Below are positions 20,909-30,538 of a stretch of DNA of 64,000 nucleotides, piece after piece. Location of the stretch: the NCBI GenBank assembly GCA_029962745.1, contig CM057169.1, positions 20,800,143 through 20,864,142 on the forward strand. Reading direction: 5' to 3'. This DNA is from Echinometra lucunter. Taxonomy: Eukaryota > Echinodermata > Echinoidea > Camarodonta > Echinometridae. The translations under genes and the position numbers were made by a program. The first letter of the stretch is position 1, and each line of letters begins with the position of its first letter. The notes under the pieces were generated by a model. It was not told the origin of the DNA, did no database searches, and saw only the letters and a list, made by a program, of their open reading frames with translations.

Positions 20909-21390
20909 GCAGTTACCTTTCAATTTGATGTCATAGACACGTCATAGAAAATAAATATGTATAAGCATGTACGTATGAATTTCAGGTATAAATTTCTTTA
21001 ATAGCCAAGCCACACCAGTGTCTACCGCTCGCACAGCTCAATAGCTTAGGCTGCGCGCCGGTTTACTGTCTCAAGATCTCGAGTTCGAATGCTGCTCTCG
21101 CCATATTCATTTTTGCTATCATAATTGATAACAATGACGTTTACTTCGTCAGAAATAGTTAAAGTATCACAGCTGATACTGAAGCAAATTGGAAGGTAAC
21201 TGCGAGAGGCAGGAACTATCCATTACCACATAGACCAAATGGCTAGTGATCGATCTTTGTCTAGTCTTTGTGGATTCAATTTAGCGCTGTGGCTGAAATA
21301 TTTGCTTGATTAATGAAGTAAAAACCGGAATGTAGCAAACAAGAAATGTGTTCGGGAGTTTACAAAAACATGCACGCTAAACTAGACAGG

Positions 21391-21392
21391 TA

Positions 21393-21435
<43 letters not shown>
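21391..21435. repeat. Poly-T run
   Basis: ~45 T residues within duplicated segment copy 1. The paralogue at 25092 has only a few T, so the run expanded after duplication. Confidence 0.9.
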
Positions 21436-21436
<1 letters not shown>

Positions 21437-21598
21437 GTTGAGAAGCCATCGGAATATTTTTTTGTCACAATGGCAAATGCTGAATGGATGGGAAATCCCA
21501 TCAAAAGCCCTGAGGTTCTTATTTCTACGGGTCGACTTGCATTCAGAATTAACAAAGAAATGGCATTGAACTACAGAGATGATTGATCAGACTCTACC

Positions 21599-21599
<1 letters not shown>

Positions 21600-21651
<52 letters not shown>

Positions 21652-21900
21652 CATTTTACATGGGGGGAAAAGAAAGAGAAAGAAGAAAGCTGTCGGAGAG
21701 ACGGGGAGAGAATACAAAGGGAGAGAGAAGTAGGTTTGCATGGGGAAAAGAAAAGAGAGAGAGAGAGAGAGAGAGGAGAGGAGAGAGAGGAAAGAAAAAA
21801 GAGGGATGAGATAGAGAGAAAGAAAGACAGAGAGAAAGAAATAAAGAGAGAGACAGAGAGAGAAAAAATACTGTTTTTAAAAAGAAAGACGAGAGAGATA
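21600..21900. repeat. GA-rich simple repeat
   Basis: Mixed GAGA, GAAA and GGAGA sequence. It yields long Arg/Glu or Ser/Leu frames on both strands that are not genes. Confidence 0.9.
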
Positions 21901-21967
21901 AAAGAGAAGAGAGTCACATACCACAAAACGGCTAAAGCGCAAGAGGGAGCTATTGTCATGACTGCCG

Positions 21968-22155
21968 TAGAGTACCTACATAAAGAGAGTAGCGACAACC
22001 CAAGATTTGAACGCCATTTTGTTTCCCTGTTACGCAACATTTCTATTCAATTCCGATAAGCAAACGGGTGTTCGAAATAGAAAGAATTTGAACGCCATTT
22101 TGTTTCCCAAGAAGTAGGACGTCTATGTCGCTACTCTCTTTATGTAGGTACTCTA
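21968..22155. mobile_element. hAT-like TIR element 1 of a tandem pair
   Basis: Ends TAGAGTACCTACATAAAGAG and the complement CTCTTTATGTAGGTACTCTA, with further matching inside. GACTGCCG stands directly on both sides (21960-21967, 22156-22163). Length 188 bp. Interior direct motif GAACGCCATTTTGTTTCC occurs twice. Confidence 0.8.
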
Positions 22156-22163
22156 GACTGCCG

Positions 22164-22356
22164 TAGAGTCCCTTAATAGAGAGAGTTCCGATCGACAACC
22201 CATTATTTGAACGCCATTTTGTTTCCACCGTTACGCAACATTTCCATTTAATTTTGATGAGGACCTGGGTGTTCTGAACAGAAAGAATTCGAACGCCATG
22301 TTGTTTCCAAAAAAATAAGACGTCCGTGTCCCAACTCTGTCTATTCAGGGACCCTA
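22164..22356. mobile_element. hAT-like TIR element 2 of a tandem pair
   Basis: A diverged relative of the element just upstream, with ends TAGAGTCCCTTAATAGAGAG and the approximate complement TCTGTCTATTCAGGGACCCTA. The same 8 bp GACTGCCG lies before it (22156-22163) and after it (22357-22364). Length 193 bp. Confidence 0.75.
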
Positions 22357-23082
22357 GACTGCCGCAGAGACTGCCGCTTTGTTTGCTATACTCCCACGTG
22401 AGACAAATGGTGTTTATGATTCTTCATGTCCAGTGTAGCAAGAAAGACAGTAGAATGTCACCAAGGTCTGCCTTACTACAATAACAAACTGAACAAATAT
22501 ACAAGTCCACATTCACAGCCTAAAATAAACACTACACCCCCGCTTCTCTTCTGCGATCTTATAGCATATGAGTTTACATCCGGGGTCCTGTCCTTTCCTA
22601 GAGTGAGTTATTTCTATAAATGATAAATTTGCTGTCTATGGTTAAAAAACAAAACCAAACCAAAACAAAACACGGGTTTCCTTTAACTCCTCCTTGAAGA
22701 GAATTACCATCAGTAATATCACTCCAAATTGACAACTCTATTATCATAATTATTTCCGTTCGAACTCCACAATTCAGTGATATTTCCTCTTCATTCTTCC
22801 TCCACATGTATTCTAAATCCAAACACAAACATCCTTGGTGTTAAGTTTCGTGTAGGCCTACTGCCAATACGGATATCTCCTTATATCCACTGCACAAAAT
22901 CATGAACACCCATCGCCTTTGAAAAACGGAACTAATTTGGTCATATTTTCTACCTTCTCACCCGTTATGTGGAGAGAAAATTCACGATCTGCAAGAGGGG
23001 ACAAACAACAAACTCAGTTAAACGCTCTCGTCAAAGGCATAGTACGGTGATCGAACGACCATTTTGAGGTTGCCAAATTATT

Positions 23083-23457
23083 TAAAGGAGAATGAAACCC
23101 TGGTTCCATCAAAAACGATCACGAAATGAGGGAGTTATGAAAGTTTGAAAAGTCTCAAGTTACTTTCTATGGCAATCCTCAAATGTTGTTTCAAAAGGGC
23201 AGGTTTAGAAGAACAACTCTCAATATGTTTTGTACACAAAATTTCATATTTTTTCCATTATTTCTGAAGGTGGAGCTTGTCTCCTTCTTAACTCAAGAAA
23301 ATATGAAAATGTATGCTGAGTTCATAAAGATACAAGCTGCATCTTTAGAGATAATGTGGAAAATATGAAATTATGTGTATCAAACATATTGAGAGTTTTC
23401 CTTCTGAATCTGCCATTTTGACGTCATTGCCAACATCCCAGGGGGCTCACCTTTTTA
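23083..23457. mobile_element. Fold-back element (TTTAAAGGAGAATGAAACCC family)
   Basis: The left arm includes GAGTTATGAAAGTTTGAAAA and TTACTTTCTATGGC. The right arm carries complements of CTCAATATGTTTTG. Relatives are at 15110-15300 and 31381-32241. It terminates the upstream segmental duplication. Confidence 0.7.
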
Positions 23458-23789
23458 GGGGCTCATGTCTTCTCACCTACAATATAAAAGACACACGCTC
23501 ACCCACACACCCACAAAAATTTACACAGACGCACCTTAACACTCCACCCAACCATGCCCAACACTCATACATACACTTCAGAATCAGGGACGTAGATAAA
23601 ACAGTTTGAATGAGGGGGGGGGGGGGGGTGTAATACCTAACTTTCCTGAAAAACTTTTCGGTGGAGACCCCAAATTTGCCGCATTCTAAGTCTAATCCCA
23701 CACACGCACACACACACATACACGAGCAATCATTTTTATACAGTATCGCAGAATGATGTAGATCTTTATGGTTTATAGCCAATTAGTCT
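23458..23789. other. Intergenic, no gene
   Basis: CA-rich stretches near 23490-23530 and 23700-23722, and a G run at 23614. Only short artefact frames. Confidence 0.45.
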
Positions 23790-24240
23790 AATACCAGTTG
23801 GTCTAATTGCAAGATCGTCTAACACCACCATGGCTAAACCCATTTGGTCTACTATCCTTTGGTCTAATTGCCGTTTGGTCTAATCATCACTTGGTCTAAT
23901 ACTCACTTGGGCTAATTGTTATTTTGTCTTATGATCAAATAGTCTAATTGCCATTTCGTCTACTTAATTTTCCTCATTTCGTCTACTTATTTTTCCTCAT
24001 TTCGTCTAATGACTTGGTCTATTACCAATTCGTCCAATCAGATAGACCAAGTGGTGTAAGACCAAGTGGGTATTTTACGAAATGGGCAAAACCTAACTGG
24101 AAATTAGACGAAATGGTGAATGGACTGTGGCAATTAGACCAAATGGTTATTAGACAAACTGGATGTAGACGAAATAAGATTAGATAATGTGGGATGAGAC
24201 CAAACGAGCATTAGACAAAGTGGGAGTAGACCAAGCGATA
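23790..24240. repeat. Fold-back array of TTTGGTCTAATTGCC units
   Basis: About 12 degenerate 16-22 bp units (TTGGTCTAAT, TTCGTCTAAT) in the first half are followed by the inverted form (ATTAGACCAAAT, AGACGAAAT) in the second half, with the turn near 24030. The whole could fold into a long imperfect hairpin. Confidence 0.8.
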
Positions 24241-24242
24241 AT

Positions 24243-24610
24243 TCACCTTTATTTCTAGGGACGCAAAGCGTTTTTAATTTGGGGAAAATGACAGATCTTG
24301 CTAGCTCGACCCTATTTTTAAATTTTGCGAGCCAGAAAGCGAGCGAGCCAAAGTAACGAATTCTTTTTATGAGAGAAGTGTTATTTTGTCATCAAAATGC
24401 ACTGTTGACCTCATATCTAAATGATATATTTGGTCACCTCGCTGCCAATATGACTCTATTACTGCACCTTGATGGTCCAATTGTAAAAAATGAGAATGAA
24501 TTCAAATTCAAATTGTTTGCTATCCGAAACCACTGATGTGTTTGTAAGTTTCTAAATATTATGAGCGAGCGTAGAGAGTAAGGAAACACACATTATTTTC
24601 CATTGACTCG
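24243..24610. other. Intergenic, possible element remnant
   Basis: GCGAGCGAGCCAAAG and GAGCGAGCGTAG motifs resemble those in the 20358-20908 element. No gene is seen. Confidence 0.35.
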
Positions 24611-24614
24611 TCAG

Positions 24615-24853
24615 CACCGGCGTAAATCCACTTTGAGGAGGGGGGGGGGGGGGGGGGGGGGGGGAGGGGGATGATCGACTTTTTTTGCGGATTTTTTTTC
24701 TGTCAAACTCACACTTAAGTATAAACACACGCCCTCCCCCACCTGCACAGACCCCCTTTCACACATTTTAATTTTTATCTTGCGAGCGAGCCAAAAATGA
24801 CCACTTTTCTGGTTTTCAATCACGTTTTCAAATAGAAATTCTAAAATATGATG
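24615..24853 (-). mobile_element. Truncated inverted copy of the 20358-20908 element
   Basis: Starts CACCGGCGTAAATCCACTTT, then a long G run and the complement of the element's right half (ACACTTAAGTATAAACACAC, CTGCACAGACCCCC, GGTTTTCAATC). It breaks off near 24853. Confidence 0.7.
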
Positions 24854-25339
24854 GTTGTTTGTGACATATTATTACAAATACACAAAAGTGGAAAATGGTG
24901 AAAAAAAAAATATATATATATATGGTCAAATGCCTATAATGATCGGTCGGTTTAGCGCTGTGATTGAAGCCTTGGCATATTTGGTGAAGAAGAAATCGGA
25001 TTATGATGGGAACAAAAAATGAAAAATGATTATGAAAAAAATGGGTGCGGGGTTCATTTTACAAAAAACATGTAGGCTAAACTAGACGGGTATTTTTTGG
25101 AGATGCCATCAAAACACTTTTGTTAGTGACTATATCTATTGAATGGAAGGGAGAGCCCCCCGAAAGCCCTGAGGTGCGTTTTTTTAGGATCGACGTCATC
25201 CTAATATCCGTCATGGTGTTCAAAAATGACAAAGGAAATGACATTGAACTGCGGGAATATAAACGATTGATCAAACTGTAGCACGGGAGGCATAATAGAG
25301 AAAGAGGGAGTGGAGAGAGAGAGGGGGGGGGGGGGGGGG

Positions 25340-25415
25340 AGAAATGACCCGGGTAAGTGCAGAAGAGAAAAGGTAAGCCTATTGGATAATTGGAAACAGA
25401 TAAAAAATATAGAGA

Positions 25416-25449
<34 letters not shown>

Positions 25450-25624
25450 AGAAATGATCCGGGTAAGTGCAGAAGAGAAAAAGTAAGCCTATTGGATAAT
25501 TGGAAACAGATAAAAAATATAGAGAAAGAGAGAGAGAGAGAGAGAGGGGGGGGGAGAAATGATCCGGGTAAGTGCAGAAGAGAAAAAGTAAGCCTACTGG
25601 ATAATTGGAAACCGATAAAAATAT

Positions 25625-25674
<50 letters not shown>

Positions 25675-25749
25675 GGGGGAGAAATGATCCGGGTAAGTGC
25701 AGAAGAGAAAAAGTAAGCCTACTGGATAATTGGAAACAGATAAAAATAT

Positions 25750-25794
<45 letters not shown>

Positions 25795-25855
25795 AATGAT
25801 CCGGGTAAGTGCAGAAGAGAAAAAGTAAGCCTATTGGATAATTGGAAACAGATAA

Positions 25856-25865
<10 letters not shown>
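25340..25865. repeat. Five-copy minisatellite with GA and G runs
   Basis: Units start near 25340, 25450, 25554, 25680 and 25791. Each holds GAGAAATGATCCGGGTAAGT, then GCAGAAGAGAAAA, GTAAGCCTATTGGATAATTG and GAAACAGATAAAA, followed by a GA run and usually a G run. Unit length varies from 104 to 126 bp with the simple repeats. More GA-rich sequence continues to 26200. Confidence 0.9.
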
Positions 25866-25903
<38 letters not shown>

Positions 25904-26796
25904 GAGTAAGAAAGAGAAAGCAGAGTAAAGAAAGAGAGAATTACAGAGACAGAGAATAAAGAAGCGAAAGAGAGAAAAAGAGAGAGCGAGAGAGAAGAGA
26001 GATAATATTTACATTGAAAAAACAGAGAGTATTGGAGGGGAAGAAAGAAAGAGGGAAAGAAGAGGAAAGAAAAATAGGAAAGATAGCCTGAACATAATTT
26101 AAGAGAGAGAGAGAGAGAGAGGAGAAGATATTTATATGGAAGAAAGAGAGAAAAAATAAAGGAAGAGAGAAAGATAAAGAGAGAAAACAAAGGGAGAGGG
26201 AGGTATGCATTTTTTTTTAAGACGATAGAGATAAAAGAGAAGAGACCACAGAACGGCTGAAGCGCGAGGTGCAGCTATTATCAAGGCTACGATATTTGCT
26301 ATTCCCACATGGCACACCCAATAAAAAAGTTATCATTCTTAATGCTCAGTGTAGCAAAAACATTAGTAGAATGGCACCAAGGCCTTGCTTACTACAATAA
26401 CAAAGTGAACAAACATACAAATGCATAATTCCCAGCCCAAAATAAACACTAAACCCCCGCGTCTGCTCTGTGATTTCACAGTACGTGATTTTATATCCGG
26501 GTATGATAAGCAGTGAATAAAAAAAAAATAAATAAATAAAATAAAAAAAAACATCGTTTCGTTGCACCAATTTCTGCCATGTGAAAGGAAGTCCCTCAGA
26601 AGTGCCACTTCAAATTGGCAACTCTACCAGTATATTTCCTTTTTCTTCTTCTTCCAAATGTTGGGCAGTATAAATTCAAACACAAACGACCTCGGTGTTT
26701 AGTTCCGGGTAGGCCTACTGTCAATACGGATCAACTCACTGCAAATCGTCACATTTCTTCCTTCGCACTGATTTAGCGGAAAGAGAAGAAACGAAC

Positions 26797-26804
26797 TATA
26801 AAAG
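26797..26804 (+). promoter_or_regulatory. Probable TATA box of the IL-1R-like gene
   Basis: TATAAAAG lies 133 bp upstream of the chosen ATG (26937), which would give a 5'UTR of about 100 nt. The paralogous position in the upstream duplicate has lost the motif. Inferred from sequence only. Confidence 0.5.
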
Positions 26805-26936
26805 TGGACAAAAATAACAAACTTCGGATTAATTCAAATAGTCATACGCACTCGTCAACGGTATACAGTAAACGAAATTTTGAGGTTGTCAAGTTCTCAG
26901 TCATCTGTTCACTTGCTTAACTTTGATAAAGATAAC

Positions 26937-27057
26937 ATGAAGTTCTCGCAAGTCACGATGAGACGAGATATATTCTTGTTTATAAGTATTCTTTCAGCCC
27001 TTGGAGTACAGATCTCAGGCAAGGCAGCGAATTGCGCGGGAAAACAGGACGGCGGTG
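26937..27057 (+). CDS. Receptor exon 1 (signal peptide)
   Basis: ATG 26937, 40 codons plus one base; donor GGTG|GTAAGT. Encodes a basic N-terminus, the hydrophobic core and KAANCAGKQDGG. A second in-frame ATG at 26958 could also start. Confidence 0.85.
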
Positions 27058-27247
27058 GTAAGTACTATAATGAAATCCTAAATTGTTTGAACTTTGAACA
27101 ATCCCGTTTGGTTTCTTTCAGATGTGTGAATTCGTTGATCTCATGATATTTGTATTTGTATTTGTGAAATTTTGATTTATATATCACAATGCTAACAGAT
27201 GTTGCAACTTCTATTACTAGTACTAGTACTACTAGTACTAGTACTAG

Positions 27248-27320
<73 letters not shown>

Positions 27321-27687
27321 GCTGCTACTACTACTTCTACTGCTGCTGCTGCTGCTGCTGCTATACTACTACTTTACTGCTACTACTACTGCTACTACTA
27401 CTTCTACTGATGACGTCGACGATGATGATGATTTCGTGGTGATACATGATATTTAGTATTTTTTAATTTGAATTATTATGTGGGTGTGTATGTTGAAGAG
27501 TTTGCTACGGTAGAGTCATAAACTTGGTGGAATATACACTTGCACGGTGTATGATCCTTTATTACCATGATATTATTTTTACGAATTCGAAAACGGTGAC
27601 TCGTTGCGGTAACAGTGAACAGCACATTACAATAGTATTGTGTGCAACAGTGGTTCTGTGGCTTTTTAGTTTTATTTTGTCCCCCAT

Positions 27688-27733
<46 letters not shown>

Positions 27734-28275
27734 GTCTGTCTGTCTGTCTCTCACTCAGATCATTGGCTCTCCTTCAGTCTCTCTCAAATTCAAAGTCAAA
27801 TTCATATTCATTCATTTCCGACAGAAAGAAAGAAATACAATGACATTGCATAGCTATAATTACAGAAAGTTGTGAAATAAGATATATATGCATTTTCATT
27901 TTCCTTTTTTATGAGTAGACATATTAAGTAATTATTAAACGAAATTCTATGATTGTGGAAATGGAGGGATCGACTAAAAAGCATTGCTTGTAGTATGTGG
28001 ATCCCCCAGGGAAACAGAAATGTTGTAAATTGTGCCTACGAAGGCTAGGAAAACACGGAACGATAATAGAACATAAAAAGAAATACAAACAAACACGAGG
28101 TGAAAAGGAAAGGGAAAACAGGAAAAAAACAAAGAAAAAAGAAGAGCAGGACATCAAGACCGAAAAAGGAAGTATTTTAAATGGTGATTCTAACTAGATA
28201 AGATGATAAGATCATCCATCTTCCTATGTCTATATATTCCTCCCTATCTCACGCTCCACACCTGGCTTCTTTGTC

Positions 28276-28306
<31 letters not shown>

Positions 28307-30490
28307 ATCATAAGTTTTGTCACGTGGGATGGGTTTCCTTCTGCTCGACTTTTTTTATCATTATCAGTCCAAAAATAATGGTAAATAATAATTTATACCG
28401 TCGACTTTACACAACTCATTTTAACTGCTTTGGAAACTTATGTAGACAGGCAAAAGGGTGCACGAACAAGTGATGTTCGGAGATATGGGCGGGTGACAGG
28501 CACGTAATGCATTGAAATAATAAATCCTGTTGGGTCAAGAAAGGAAACTTTAGATGGACGATTGTTCCACGCGTGGGGTTCGAACCTGCGACCTACACTT
28601 CCCTGGTATTGCTCAAATTGCTCAGTTGCTCAAATCATAGGGCCTTCTAAAATTCAAATGATTTCCACCCACCCATCTCCCCCCCCCCCCCCCATTGTTG
28701 TGATGGACCAACAGCCTTGCTAGAAATATTGAGTCAAACATTGATTGGTTCATGTTTTAATCAATTTTAAAGATTGCCAGGGGTTTTTTTTCTGTGTATG
28801 TGCTTATTTGTCTCTCTTTCCCTCATCTTGCTGTAACTAATTATAAAAATATTTATATATTATGAGAAATTAAAAATGATTTTTCCATGTTTGGATTGGA
28901 ATCAATGGAATTTGAATAGAATGGAAGCAACGATACCACCGTGCCCTTATTCGGCAACCCACATGGGGGGGGGGGGGGGGGGAAGGGGATGCCTACCTGA
29001 GGTTATGTACGCCTCTCCCCTCCCCCCCCCCCCCCCGCTTCTAGGTTTCTTTCCTGTATCATCCCAATGCCAGTGAACGTAATATTATGCTCTGTTCATA
29101 TCGTCTGCTGTTTGTAAATTGCGAGTAAAAATGAAAGAAAAATATTTTGCACTTACTGCAGTACTGCCAATTGTTTTGATAATATATGTAGGCAGTTTAG
29201 CGTTAACTTTTCAAAACTCGTAAGTCCAAATTACCTTCACTTTTGGAATTTTATATTCAATATTTCTACAAAGTCGTAGAGCCAACTTCATTAAGTCATG
29301 TTAGATTTGGCTTTAATTCAGAAATTTTCGTCAAACTCACTCCCAGGTGAGCTTGGTGATCCAGCGTTCCTCCAGGACACCGTGAACCTGGTCTACTCCA
29401 CCCAGTGCCATTATCGTGTGCTTCAGTGCAGGAGCATCAACTACTGCAGCATACAGTGGTTCTTCAATGGCGTGCCTTACGACTCCTGGCATTTGGGTGA
29501 AAACTCCGGCACTGAATATCTGCTAGAAGAGGGCAACCAGACGCTAAAGTTCAAATCGGCAGACGAGGACGCGGAAGGGATTTACACTTGCGTGGTGTCA
29601 AACGGAGTGACAAGTATTAATCGTACCATCGATTTAGTCGTTGAAGGTTAGTTGATCACACGATCATTCATTTTGTTTCAATTTCATCTATTTAGTTTTT
29701 TTTAAAGCCAGGATGGCTTCACTGGGGATCGATCAATTATCATTCCAGATGCGGTAAAGGATAGTTCCTGCCGCTCGCAATTACCTTTCAATTTGACGTC
29801 ATAGAAATGAATATGTATCGGTAATAGCTGTGATACTTTAACTATTTTTGACGGAATTAACGCAATTGTTATCAATTATAACAGCAAAAATGCTAATGAC
29901 GAGAGCAAGAATCGAACCCCGGACCTTGAAGTAGTAGAACGAGCACACGGAACTCAATCAGCTGCGAAAACGATCGACACCGGTGAGGGTTCTCTAACAG
30001 ATTTATACCTGGAATTCATACGAACATTGCCTTTGACGGCTTATACATATTCATTTCTATGACGTTTCTATGACGTCACATTGAAAGGTAACTGCGAGAG
30101 GCAAGAACTATCCCCAACCTCCAATGCGGTTGACAATTACACCATGGTACAAATCATAATACAAACATTAAAAAATTGATCGATGGTTACAAAATAATAA
30201 ACAAGACGAAGTAAACTCAGTGAGTACAGAACAACAGAAATACATTAACAAATTTGAATTCAAAACCCCAGGAGTATATCATTTACACAGGGATTGTGGG
30301 AAAACATTATGTGAAATGGTTATCAAGGGTGAATATTATGACTGAATATTTCCTTTACAGAGAAAGAGGGGGATATGAATGTACAAGTTGCACATTTTCT
30401 TTTCTTTCAATTCACCATCTATTTCCCCTCGTTTTCTGTTTTTCCTCCACTCTATGTTTTCTCATTTTCTGTCTCTTTCACTCTCCCTCC

Positions 30491-30538
<48 letters not shown>

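Larger units (their letters stand above)
20333..21221. mobile_element. TIR element (GATAGTTCTTGCCTCTCGCAG family), copy 1, interrupted
   Basis: Inverted ends GATAGTTCTTGCCTCTCGCA and TGCGAGAGGCAGGAACTATC, with a tRNA-like segment inside (box B GAGTTCGAATGC near 21080). A complete relative is at 29757-30117. Copy 1 carries a nested 551-bp insertion at 20358-20908. Confidence 0.75.
21228..23085 (+). repeat. Segmental duplication, copy 1 (orphan receptor 5' flank)
   Basis: Collinear with 24925-26905. Shared blocks in order are TTTAGCGCTGTG, CTAAACTAGACRGGTAT, AAAGCCCTGAGGT, a GA-rich tract, CGGCTRAAGCGC, GTGTAGCAA, TTACTACAATAACAAA, TAAACACTA, GTAGGCCTACTG and TTTTGAGGTTG. The second copy runs into exon 1 of the IL-1R-like gene; this copy ends at a fold-back element instead. 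The TATAAAAG of copy 2 reads CTAATTTGG here. Confidence 0.8.
24925..26905 (+). repeat. Segmental duplication, copy 2 (receptor 5' flank)
   Basis: The counterpart of 21228-23085. It lacks the paired hAT-like elements, so it serves as an empty site. It has its own expansion of GA-rich minisatellite units (25340-25865) and continues without a break into the promoter and exon 1 of the IL-1R-like gene. Confidence 0.8.

Noticed and set aside
21583..22059. 158-residue Arg/Glu-rich frame and its minus-strand Ser/Leu partner
   Set aside because: Translation of a GA microsatellite and of the neighbouring TIR elements.
26880..26936. Receptor start upstream of 26937
   Set aside because: The in-frame extension begins at TTG, not ATG; the first ATG in frame that leads into the signal peptide is 26937.
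27189..27456. Poly-Thr, poly-Leu and Ala frames
   Set aside because: Translation of the ACT trinucleotide repeat inside receptor intron 1.
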